DNA of 64,000 bases from Brachybacterium sacelli. GTDB lineage: Bacteria; Actinomycetota; Actinomycetes; Actinomycetales; Dermabacteraceae. The notes below the pieces were generated by a model. That model did not search any database and was not told the origin of the DNA. It saw nothing but the letters and a program-made list of their open reading frames with translations. The first letter of the stretch is position 1; the number at the start of each line of letters is the position of its first letter. This document shows, piece after piece, positions 40,247-47,828 of the stretch. Position numbers and translations under genes: made by a program. The stretch covers positions 682,001 through 746,000 of the forward strand of contig NZ_JAGIOD010000001.1 in assembly GCF_017876545.1 (NCBI RefSeq). The letters are read 5' to 3'.

Positions 40247-43200
40247 CCCGCACACTGCGGGCGGCAACCGCCCTCCTCGTCCTGATCGCCCTGCTGGCAG
40301 GGATCCCGGCCGGTCTGCTGGTCTTCTACGGCAACCCGATCCCGTCGGCGCTGCCCTCGGGACAGAACGTCCTGACCCTCCTGACGAGCCGGGACACCGT
40401 CGGGTTCCTGCTGTTCGTCCTGGTCTGGATCGGCTGGTTCGCCTGGGCGACGTTCGCGCTGTCCGTCATCCTCGAGCTCGCTGCACGAGCCCGGCATGTC
40501 CGTCCGCCGCAGCTCCGCGGCCTGGGCGCCCAGCAGGGGGCGGCCGCGCTGCTGATCACCGCGATCGCCGGCGGGGTCGGGGCGCCCGCGGCCCTGGCGG
40601 AGACGGCCCCTGTCGAGCCCTCCGGGCAGTCGGAGAACACCGCCCCGTCCGTGCCCGCCCCGAGCAGCAGCGGGGTCGAGGAGGCGGCGGCCGAGGCCAC
40701 CTCGACCCCGCACGGCGAACCCGATCTCGTCATCACCGTCCAGCCCGGCGACACCGCCTGGGACCTGGCCGAGGAGCACCTCGGCGACGGACACCGGTGG
40801 CGGGAGATCGTCTCCGCGAACGACGGCCGCCTCCAGCCCGACGGCCACTCGCTGCGGGCGGGCCAGGACCCGATCCTGGAGCCGGGCTGGACCCTGACGA
40901 TCCCCGGAGTGCCCGCGACCACCGCCGGCGGCGACGCGGGTGGGGAACAGCCCTATGAGACGGTCTCCGTCCAGCCCGGGGACACGCTGTCCTCGCTCGC
41001 CGCCGCGCACCTCGGCGATGCGGACCGCTGGCCGGAGATCCTCGACGCCTCCCGGGGCCTCGAGCAGCCAGACAGCGCCGCCCTCCTCGACGCCGACGAG
41101 ATCCGCGCCGGATGGATGCTGCGCGTGCCCGTCCCGGCCGCCCCGGGCTCCGCTGGTGTCTCCGAGCAGGCACGGAGCACCCCCGGCACCACCACGCAGG
41201 ATCCGACGGACGCCCTGCGCGCGGACGTCGCCCGCGCCTCGCTCGCCGCAGCGGCCGAGGAGCAGAAGGCGGCCGCGACGGCCGGGACCCGAGCGGAGGC
41301 CGCCGCGCTCGAGGCCGACGCCGCATGGGCCGCGGTGGCGGAAGCGAAGGCCACCGGGAATCCGGAGGGCGCCTCCCTGGTCGGGGCCGCCCAGGCCGCC
41401 CAGGCGGAGGCCGACGTGCTCGCCGAGCGCGCCGCCCAGGCCCGAGCCGAGGCCGGGGAGGCCCCGGATCACGGTACGGCCGCCGCGGCCACGAACACGG
41501 ACACGGACACGGACACGGACACGGACACGGACACGGACACGGACACGGAGGAGCCTGCATCCGGCGCTGCCCGGGCTTCCGGCGCCTCGCGCACCTCCTT
41601 CTTCGCCGCGCCGACAGTGGATGCTGCCGCCGTGCCGTGGGCGGGTGTCGGCTCAGTCCTCGCGGCGAGCGTCCTCAGTTCTCTGCTCACCAGGCGCCAC
41701 GACGTCCAGCGCACCCGTCGCGCGGGAGAGCGGGTCGCCGGTGGGCCCGCGGTCGATCTCGACCAGGTCCACCTGGCCCGGCGCGAGGACCCCGCCGCCC
41801 TCGAGCTCGTCGATCGCTCGTTGCGCACTCTGGCGGCCCTCTGCCTCCGCGAGGGCACCGCGATCCCGGACCTCCGCCTGATCCTGCTCGGGGAGACGCA
41901 CCTCGAGCTGCGCACGGCCGGGTCCCAGCAGCTGCCTGCACCGTTCGAGGCGACCGAGGATCCGGAGCGCTGGCTGCTGGCCCGCACCGCTGAGCTCGCC
42001 GACGACGCCTCGGTCGGGGAGGTCATCGCCCCGTACCCGGCGCTGGTCCCGCTCGGAACCACTGCCGAGGGCAGCGAGGTACTGGTCGACCTCGAGCATC
42101 TCGCCGCTGTCGGCCTCGACGCGGACGCAGCGAGCGCGCGAGCGGTGCTGCGGGCATTGGCGGTCTTCCTCGCCACCTCTCCCTGGGCCGACGACCTCTC
42201 GATCACCACGGTCGGCGTCGGCCCCGAGCTCGAGGCCGCCCTGGACTCCGGGCGGATCACGAGCCGCACGAGCGTCCACGAGGCGCTCAAGGAGCTCGAG
42301 GCCGGCCGTGCCGCCGAGCAGACTGCCCTGGCAGACCAGGGGCAGGACTCCGCCCAGCATGCCAGGCGCTCCGGGGACGCCGGCGATCTCTGGGCTCCGC
42401 AGATCCTGCTCCTGGGCACCGACATGAGTCCGTCCGAACAGGCACGGCTGCGCGAGGTTCTCGAGGCGCGCCCGCGGCTCGGCCTCGCAGTCGTCGCGGC
42501 CGGGCAGCAGGACCTCCAGAGCGATGGTCTGCTCACGGTCGAATCGCTGGAGACTGCCCACCTCGACCCGTTCGGCCTGGACTTCGCCCCGCAGCTGCTG
42601 ACCTCGGCCGACTTCGGTCGCCTCCTGCGAGCCTTCTCCGCCGCCGGAACCCCCGAAGTGGTCGAGCCCGAGAAGGAACCCGCCGGGGCAGTGCTGCGGC
42701 CCCTATCGGTCCTCCCGGAGCCGACGGGCACCCTGCTCACAGCGGACCTGCGCGACCGCACGCCGGAGCTGCCGGATTCCACGCCCTTCCTCCGTGTGCT
42801 GGGCCCGCTCGAGGTGCTCGGTGCCACCGGGCCGCTGGAGGAGAAGCGCCTCGCCGAGCTGACCGAGACCGTCGCCTACATCCACCTGCACCCCGGGATG
42901 CCCGACGCCGACTTCCGCGCCGACCTCTGGCCCGGCAAGCGCATCGCCGACAGCACCCGTCACCAGCGCATCTCACGGCTGCGCACCTGGCTGGGCGCCC
43001 GGGAGAACGGTGAGCCGTACCTGCCGCGCGCGCGAGGCGCCGACGGCTCCTACGCCTTCAGCGAGCACCTCAGCTCCGACTGGGCGCTGGTCCAGGAGGT
43101 CGCCCGCGATCATCGCGCCGCCTCCGACGACGAGCTTGCCGAGGCGCTGAAACTGGTGCGGAGCCGCCCCTTCGAGGATGCCGGTCGCTCCCGGTATCGC

Positions 43201-43515
43201 TGGGCGATCCCTCTCCAGTACCGCATGACCGATACCATCCTCGATCTCGCCCACGAGCTCGCCCAGCGGGCGTTCGAGGCCGGAGACACGGAGACCGTGC
43301 TGTGGGCGACCGAGCGCGGCCTGCGCGTCGAGCCGCTCCACGAGCAGCTCTGGCGCGATCGCCTCCGCGCAGCCTCCTGCGACCAGGGCCTCCATCGCCG
43401 CATCACCCACCAGCTGGAAGCCCTGATCGAAGAAGTCGACGACGGCTACGATCTTCTGCCCGAGACCGAATCCCTGATGTCCACCACCCCCGCGTCCCAC
43501 CGGATCGCACTCTGA
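40243..43515 (+). CDS. Membrane-spanning LysM-BTAD protein of the Tad locus
   Basis: Large protein of 1090 residues. Hydrophobic segments lie near residues 9-30, 45-75 and 98-120. Two LysM domains follow: ITVQPGDTAWDLAEEHLGDG (about 163-222) and VSVQPGDTLSSLAAAHLGDA (about 238-300). Then comes an Ala/Glu coiled stretch, eight Asp-Thr pairs (420-435), a further transmembrane helix near 465-485, and a cytoplasmic region. The C-terminus resembles a BTAD/OmpR-like winged helix plus helical repeats (FLRVLGPLEVLGATGPLEEK near 848, later RYRWAIPLQYRMTDTILDLA). Wall-binding LysM on the outside and a transcriptional-activator-type domain inside suggest an envelope-sensing regulator. GTG start overlaps the TadG-like stop. 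Confidence 0.85.
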   Translation: MTRTLRAATALLVLIALLAGIPAGLLVFYGNPIPSALPSGQNVLTLLTSRDTVGFLLFVLVWIGWFAWATFALSVILELAARARHVRPPQLRGLGAQQGAAALLITAIAGGVGAPAALAETAPVEPSGQSENTAPSVPAPSSSGVEEAAAEATSTPHGEPDLVITVQPGDTAWDLAEEHLGDGHRWREIVSANDGRLQPDGHSLRAGQDPILEPGWTLTIPGVPATTAGGDAGGEQPYETVSVQPGDTLSSLAAAHLGDADRWPEILDASRGLEQPDSAALLDADEIRAGWMLRVPVPAAPGSAGVSEQARSTPGTTTQDPTDALRADVARASLAAAAEEQKAAATAGTRAEAAALEADAAWAAVAEAKATGNPEGASLVGAAQAAQAEADVLAERAAQARAEAGEAPDHGTAAAATNTDTDTDTDTDTDTDTDTEEPASGAARASGASRTSFFAAPTVDAAAVPWAGVGSVLAASVLSSLLTRRHDVQRTRRAGERVAGGPAVDLDQVHLARREDPAALELVDRSLRTLAALCLREGTAIPDLRLILLGETHLELRTAGSQQLPAPFEATEDPERWLLARTAELADDASVGEVIAPYPALVPLGTTAEGSEVLVDLEHLAAVGLDADAASARAVLRALAVFLATSPWADDLSITTVGVGPELEAALDSGRITSRTSVHEALKELEAGRAAEQTALADQGQDSAQHARRSGDAGDLWAPQILLLGTDMSPSEQARLREVLEARPRLGLAVVAAGQQDLQSDGLLTVESLETAHLDPFGLDFAPQLLTSADFGRLLRAFSAAGTPEVVEPEKEPAGAVLRPLSVLPEPTGTLLTADLRDRTPELPDSTPFLRVLGPLEVLGATGPLEEKRLAELTETVAYIHLHPGMPDADFRADLWPGKRIADSTRHQRISRLRTWLGARENGEPYLPRARGADGSYAFSEHLSSDWALVQEVARDHRAASDDELAEALKLVRSRPFEDAGRSRYRWAIPLQYRMTDTILDLAHELAQRAFEAGDTETVLWATERGLRVEPLHEQLWRDRLRAASCDQGLHRRITHQLEALIEEVDDGYDLLPETESLMSTTPASHRIAL
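41500..41547 (+). repeat. Hexanucleotide repeat (GACACG)x8
   Basis: Eight perfect tandem copies of GACACG, encoding eight Asp-Thr pairs in the LysM-BTAD protein. The unit length preserves frame, so slippage would lengthen or shorten the linker without breaking the gene. Confidence 0.95.
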
Positions 43516-43730
43516 GGAGCCCCATGCGCACCCGCCACCGAGCACTCACCGCCCTCGCGATGGCCAGCCTCGTCGCCCTCCCGCTCGCCGCCTGCAGCGA
43601 CGGGTCCGAGGAGAACCCCACCGAGGCCGCCACGCAGGAAGCACCGCCATCCCAGGACCCTGCTGACGCGACGCCGCAAGAGCGGGTCGAAGCGTACTTC
43701 GACGCGTTCGACGCGGCAGCAGCGGAAGGC
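43477..43730 (+). repeat. Duplicated segment, copy A (BTAD tail plus lipoprotein start)
   Basis: From ATG 43477 (codons ...PASHRIAL of the LysM-BTAD gene) through the first ~70 codons of lipoprotein A, the sequence closely matches 45143-45396. This copy is in its original place at the end of the large gene. Confidence 0.85.
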
Positions 43731-44078
43731 TGGAAGGACTCAAACTATGCCGACGAGTACCTTGCGCCCGAACTCGCGGAAACGCAGAAAGCTGACGACG
43801 CCAAGCGGGCTGACTCCCAAGCAATCATCACCGGTGAGCGGAAACTTTCCGACTGGACCTCTGTCAACGACTCAGGGAACACCGTCATCATCGAGTTCTG
43901 CAATGACCCCAGCGCGCAAGAAGCTTCAGTTGGCGGCGAACCCGCCAGAATTCCAAACAACAATGAAAGCGTAGCGACTTTTACACTCTCCAGGGATTCA
44001 GAGTCAGACCCGTGGATGATCGCTCTGAAAGAGTATAAGTACGAGGGGACCGCATGCGCCGAACACTTCACAGACTGA
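43524..44078 (+). CDS. Lipoprotein A of the Tad-locus cassette
   Basis: Predicted lipoprotein of 184 residues. A Tat-like/Sec signal (MRTRHRALTALAMASLVALP) ends in the lipobox LPLAAC. A Pro/Gln-rich linker (EAATQEAPPSQDPADATPQE) precedes a compact domain with VEAYFDAFDAAAAEGWKDSN, a KLSDWTSVNDSGNTVIIEFC strand and Cys pair (FCNDP and GTACAEHF). It is paralogous to two further lipoproteins at 45190 and 47256. The next gene overlaps its 3' end by 25 bp. Function unknown; surface anchoring beside the pilus is inferred. Confidence 0.85.
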   Translation: MRTRHRALTALAMASLVALPLAACSDGSEENPTEAATQEAPPSQDPADATPQERVEAYFDAFDAAAAEGWKDSNYADEYLAPELAETQKADDAKRADSQAIITGERKLSDWTSVNDSGNTVIIEFCNDPSAQEASVGGEPARIPNNNESVATFTLSRDSESDPWMIALKEYKYEGTACAEHFTD

Positions 44079-45103
44079 CTGTCTGCGTATGCGCAGCAAT
44101 AACCTTGAGCCTTCTAGCGGCCACGAGCTACTCCGACGATAGCAGCGACGAACCTCCGCCCGCGACCCCTTTTGTGCTCAACGAGAACGAAAACGGCGGG
44201 GATGCCAACCCGACCGTCGAAGCGAAAGACCCCCCAAGCAGCAGCGACGAAGAAGGCGCCGACGACGACAGCGGCGATAGCAGCGGCGGGAAAGGAAGCG
44301 CCGCATCCCCCGAAGGGAGCGATGGGCTTCCAGCCAGTAAGACCGCGCAGCCTGCCCTTTCCGCAAAAGAAGGGGATCGTAGTAGCGTCCACGAATACGA
44401 TACAGTCAATTTGGACTCGATAGCGGTGAAAGGCTTCGACGACTCCTGGACGTTTATCGCCGAGCAAGCAGATCTCAAGGAGACGAGGGATAACTGCATT
44501 TTTTTGCAGCTCAACCTCCGACAGAATTGCATGTACTTCCCTCCGACCGGAGAGGATGCCTCAGAAGCGACAGAGGATCCTAATACCTCTGCGGGAACAG
44601 GCACCCCAGTCTCTCCCGCTGCGGTGGCACAAACAGCAGTTTCCAAGATGCATCTCCGGGCCCCACGGGTCGAATCAACTCCGAATGATTCGGACACTCT
44701 CGGGGCGGTCGGCCTTCCGGTGTGGCTGTGGGTTGCAAACCCTGGGCCGACGACCACAGGCCCGAACTCCACCAGCGCCACAGCCGGCGACGTCACCGTG
44801 ACCGCGACCGCGAAGTTCTCCGGGATGAGCATCGACATGGGCGATGGCACCACGATCGAATGCACCGGACCCGGCACCGAGTACCCCGGCACCGGTATCG
44901 AGGAATCCCCCGACTGCGGACACGTCTACGAACAGATGAGCGACGACCAGCCCAACGGGCTCTACACCCTCAACATCACCGCCCACTGGACCGTCGACTG
45001 GGCATCCAACACCGGCGAAGACGGCCAGATCCCCCTCGACCTCACCACCGACAAACAACTCCGAATCGGCTCCTACCAAAGCGTCGTCACCGACGTCTCC
45101 TGA
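44054..45103 (+). CDS. Secreted PKD-like surface protein A
   Basis: Exported protein of 349 residues overlapping lipoprotein A. A signal peptide (LTVCVCAAITLSLLAATSYS) leads into an acidic Ser/Asp/Gly-rich linker of about 90 residues with unusually low GC. A conserved domain follows: STPNDSDTLGAVGLPVWLWV, then ATAKFSGMSIDMGDGTTIEC, GPGTEYPGTGIEESPDCGHV and YTLNITAHWTVDWAS. The GDGT and CGHxY pattern is PKD-like, and I recall similar Streptomyces proteins near Tad genes. Probably an extracellular adhesion or pilus accessory protein. Confidence 0.83.
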   Translation: MRRTLHRLTVCVCAAITLSLLAATSYSDDSSDEPPPATPFVLNENENGGDANPTVEAKDPPSSSDEEGADDDSGDSSGGKGSAASPEGSDGLPASKTAQPALSAKEGDRSSVHEYDTVNLDSIAVKGFDDSWTFIAEQADLKETRDNCIFLQLNLRQNCMYFPPTGEDASEATEDPNTSAGTGTPVSPAAVAQTAVSKMHLRAPRVESTPNDSDTLGAVGLPVWLWVANPGPTTTGPNSTSATAGDVTVTATAKFSGMSIDMGDGTTIECTGPGTEYPGTGIEESPDCGHVYEQMSDDQPNGLYTLNITAHWTVDWASNTGEDGQIPLDLTTDKQLRIGSYQSVVTDVS

Positions 45104-45142
45104 ACTCCACACTAGCGCCAGCCAAAATGCCACTCACCCCTG

Positions 45143-45396
45143 ATGCCCACCGCCCCTGCGCCCCACCGGATCGCACTCTGAGGAGCCCCATGCGCACCCG
45201 CCACCGAGCACTTTCCGCCCTCGCCATGGCCAGCCTCGTCGCTCTCCTCCTCGCCGCCTGCAGCGCCGGGGATGAGGAGAACCCCACCGAAGCCGCCACC
45301 CAGGAAGCACCGCCGTCCCAGGACCCTGCAGACGCGACGCCGCAAGAGCGGGTCGAGGCGTACCTCGACTCCTTTGACGCGGCAGCAGCACACGGT
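45143..45396 (+). repeat. Duplicated segment, copy B with orphan BTAD tail
   Basis: This copy starts with an ATG-initiated 12-codon remnant (PAPHRIAL then TGA at 45179-45181) equal in length and near identical to the last codons of the LysM-BTAD gene, here without that gene. It continues into lipoprotein B. It shows that the cassette was copied together with the end of its upstream neighbour. Confidence 0.85.
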
Positions 45397-45750
45397 TGGC
45401 CCGACACCAGCTATAACGCCGAGTACCTCTCGCCTGAACTGGCGAAAAAACCCGACGCAGACGACGCAAAGAACAAGGACAGCGGCGTCACGTTTGAGGG
45501 CAAAAGAGGGCTGTCACAGTGGACTACCGTCAAGGAAGCCGACACGAGCACTGTGGTCGAGTTCTGCCAGGACACCTCGAAGCAACGCGTTATACAGGGC
45601 GGAAAGGATGTAGGCGAGACGGAAGCAGCTGACGTCGGAAAATTTGCCCTCACGCGGAGCTCACCCACCGAAGCCTGGTACATCTCGGAAATGGAGTTCT
45701 ATCCGGAGGGCACAACGTGCGCGGATCACTTCGCCCAGCCCGAGGACTAA
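45190..45750 (+). CDS. Lipoprotein B of the Tad-locus cassette
   Basis: Paralogue of lipoprotein A, 186 residues, with signal MRTRHRALSALAMASLVALL and lipobox LLAAC. The linker EEAPPSQ-type region and the start of the domain (VEAYLDSFDAAAAHGWPDTS) are nearly identical to copy A, while the rest has diverged (RGLSQWTTVKEADTSTVVEF, then TCADHFAQPED). The Cys pair is kept. It ends within the start of the second PKD-like gene (34-bp overlap). Confidence 0.85.
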   Translation: MRTRHRALSALAMASLVALLLAACSAGDEENPTEAATQEAPPSQDPADATPQERVEAYLDSFDAAAAHGWPDTSYNAEYLSPELAKKPDADDAKNKDSGVTFEGKRGLSQWTTVKEADTSTVVEFCQDTSKQRVIQGGKDVGETEAADVGKFALTRSSPTEAWYISEMEFYPEGTTCADHFAQPED

Positions 45751-46592
45751 CAGTCCAAATAGCTACGCTTGCGCTGCTGATCGCAACAGCGCCCACAGCG
45801 CTTGCCGAATACAAAGGCTGGACGACTGCCGGCGGAGACGGACGTTCATCGACGAGCCAGACCGGGGCGTCATCTCAAGGCAAGAGCGATAACGGTGGCA
45901 GAGCTGACAAAAGCAGTGAATCCAATCATGGGGAACTTATGCGACACCTTCGAGCCGAACAGGCTGAGACGTGTGCCGACGTTGATTACGAGGGCGGGGA
46001 CGAGGTGTCAATTGATTCCCGTTGCACTCCGGGGAGTTACATCATCGAGACCGTCGAGGACGCTGATCCCGCTGGCGATGACCAGGAGGACGTCGAGGCT
46101 TCCCGCAGCCAAGCCATTGAGACGGCAGTGTCCCGAATGACCCTCCAGGCTCCGGAGATCAGTTCCACGCCCAACGGGCCAGAGACGCTCGGCGCTGTGG
46201 GACTGCCTGTCTGGTTCTGGGTCTACGATCCGAGCGAGTCGACCACCGGACCTACTACCACCAGCGCTACCGCTGGCTCCGTGACGGTGACGGCGGCGGG
46301 GGCGTTCTCCGGGATGACGATCGCCACGGGCGACGGCACGACTGTCGAATGCAACGGCCCCGGGACCGAGTATCCCGGCACAGGAGTCTACGAATCCCCC
46401 GACTGTGGTCACACGTACGAGCAGATGAGTGACCACCAACCCGCAGGGCTCTTCGACGTCGAGATCACGGCGCACTGGAGTATCACCTGGGAGGCGACAA
46501 CCGGTGAGAGCGGCACAATCTCAGTGGACCTACCGACCTCCAAGCAGTTGCGCATCGGGCAGTACGAATCCGTTGTGACCGGTGTTTCGTGA
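45717..46592 (+). CDS. Secreted PKD-like surface protein B
   Basis: Paralogue of protein A, 291 residues. GTG 45717 has GGAGGG upstream. The signal is LTVQIATLALLIATAPTALA. A short Ser/Gly linker precedes the shared domain: STPNGPETLGAVGLPVWFWV, GAFSGMTIATGDGTTVECNG, GVYESPDCGHTYEQMSDHQP and FDVEITAHWSITWEATTGES. Both copies end with TSKQLRIGQYESVVTGVS-like sequence. The linker is much shorter than in copy A. Extracellular location is predicted; ligand unknown. Confidence 0.84.
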   Translation: MRGSLRPARGLTVQIATLALLIATAPTALAEYKGWTTAGGDGRSSTSQTGASSQGKSDNGGRADKSSESNHGELMRHLRAEQAETCADVDYEGGDEVSIDSRCTPGSYIIETVEDADPAGDDQEDVEASRSQAIETAVSRMTLQAPEISSTPNGPETLGAVGLPVWFWVYDPSESTTGPTTTSATAGSVTVTAAGAFSGMTIATGDGTTVECNGPGTEYPGTGVYESPDCGHTYEQMSDHQPAGLFDVEITAHWSITWEATTGESGTISVDLPTSKQLRIGQYESVVTGVS

Positions 46593-46683
46593 CCCCGCAC
46601 TGTGTCAGGACATTGTCCGTGTCTCAGCGCCAGGAATCATTGTCGGGCCCCACGGGGCGTACCCCTAGCGATCACTCCTCCGC

Positions 46684-47178
46684 GTGCCCCTGGAGTCGGT
46701 GCTGATGTTTCTCTTCACGCCCGCACTCTGGCCCGCCCTGCTGGCATTCCTCGCTCTCGCCACCCCATTGGCGATCAAAGACGCACGCGAGTTCCGCCTT
46801 CCACTGCCCCTGAATCTCGGCCTCCTGGGCTCCGCTCTCGTGTTGCTTCCCATCGCCTCGATCTGGACCGGCGCTGGACCGCTGCTCACCGCCGCGATCA
46901 CTGGCGGCGTCGTGACTGTGCTGCTGCTGGGGCTGTTCATCCTCGCTCGCGGCGGGCTCGGGTTCGGCGACGTCATCCTCGGAACAGGTCTTGGCCTCTA
47001 CGGAGGCTTCGTCTCACCCCTCGCCCTCCTCGCCGGCCTGTGGATCGGATGCCTCGGAACTCTGATCTGGGCAGTGCTGCGCAAGCGACGGGGAGTGCGC
47101 GGGTCCGTCCCCTTCGGCCCCGGATTGATCCTCGGGACGGCACTGGTGCTCGTGGTCCCCGTCCCCGGCCTCACCTGA
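46684..47178 (+). CDS. A24-family prepilin peptidase (TadV/CpaA-like)
   Basis: Integral membrane aspartyl protease of 164 residues with about six helices. The first catalytic Asp lies in AIKDAREFRLPLPLNLG and the second in the GxGxxD motif GLGFGDVILGTGLGLYGG. FGPGLILG near the C-terminus is the usual family end. It lacks the N-terminal Cys methylation domain, as expected for a TadV-type enzyme. It should cleave the Flp pilin and TadE-like proteins. GTG 46684 is used. Confidence 0.93.
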   Translation: MPLESVLMFLFTPALWPALLAFLALATPLAIKDAREFRLPLPLNLGLLGSALVLLPIASIWTGAGPLLTAAITGGVVTVLLLGLFILARGGLGFGDVILGTGLGLYGGFVSPLALLAGLWIGCLGTLIWAVLRKRRGVRGSVPFGPGLILGTALVLVVPVPGLT

Positions 47179-47255
47179 TCTATGTCCCACGCCGTGTCGC
47201 CTGAAGGCTCGGCCGTCACGTCCACGACTGCACCGCTTAACGACCCGAGGAGCCC

Positions 47256-47807
47256 ATGCGCACCCGACACCGAGCAATGACAGCCCTCGCGATGGCAAGC
47301 CTCGTCGCCCTCCCTCTCACGGCCTGTGGCAACGAGACCGGAGGAGGCCCTTCCGAGGCCGTGACACACGATCCATCAACGTCCCAGGATCCGGCCGACG
47401 CGGCGCCGCAGGAGCGGATTCAGGGGTATTTCGACGCGTTCGACACCGCTGCAGCCGAGGGCTGGCTGGAGACGAGTTACAACACCGAGTACCTCACCCC
47501 GGAACTGGCCGAGCAAGCAGACACCGTCGATGCCCAGAACCGCGACAGCGGGGCGACTTTCGAAGGGGAGCGAGAGCTCTCCGAGTGGACCGTGCGCGAA
47601 CAGGACGAAGCGACAGTCGTGGTCGAGTTCTGTCAGGACACCTCGAACCAACGGGTGATGCGAGACGGCCATGATCAAGGAGAGGCCGAAGGTCGAGACG
47701 TTGGCCGGTTCACGCTGACTCGCGACTCGACTGACGAACCATGGCTCATCGCGGCAAAGGAATTCCATCCAGAAGGAACGACATGCGCTGATCACTTCGG
47801 CGACTGA
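47256..47807 (+). CDS. Lipoprotein C, third paralogue
   Basis: Paralogue of lipoproteins A and B, 183 residues. Signal MRTRHRAMTALAMASLVALP and lipobox LPLTAC, then VQ-rich linker, IQGYFDAFDTAAAEGWLETS, ELSEWTVREQDEATVVVEFC and GTTCADHFGD. It is more diverged than B and has no PKD-like gene after it; the convergent copper ATPase follows. The upstream BTAD-tail sequence of copy B is not present here, only AGGAGCCC before the start. Confidence 0.86.
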   Translation: MRTRHRAMTALAMASLVALPLTACGNETGGGPSEAVTHDPSTSQDPADAAPQERIQGYFDAFDTAAAEGWLETSYNTEYLTPELAEQADTVDAQNRDSGATFEGERELSEWTVREQDEATVVVEFCQDTSNQRVMRDGHDQGEAEGRDVGRFTLTRDSTDEPWLIAAKEFHPEGTTCADHFGD

Positions 47808-47828
47808 GCGTCGAGGCCCTTCCGAGCT

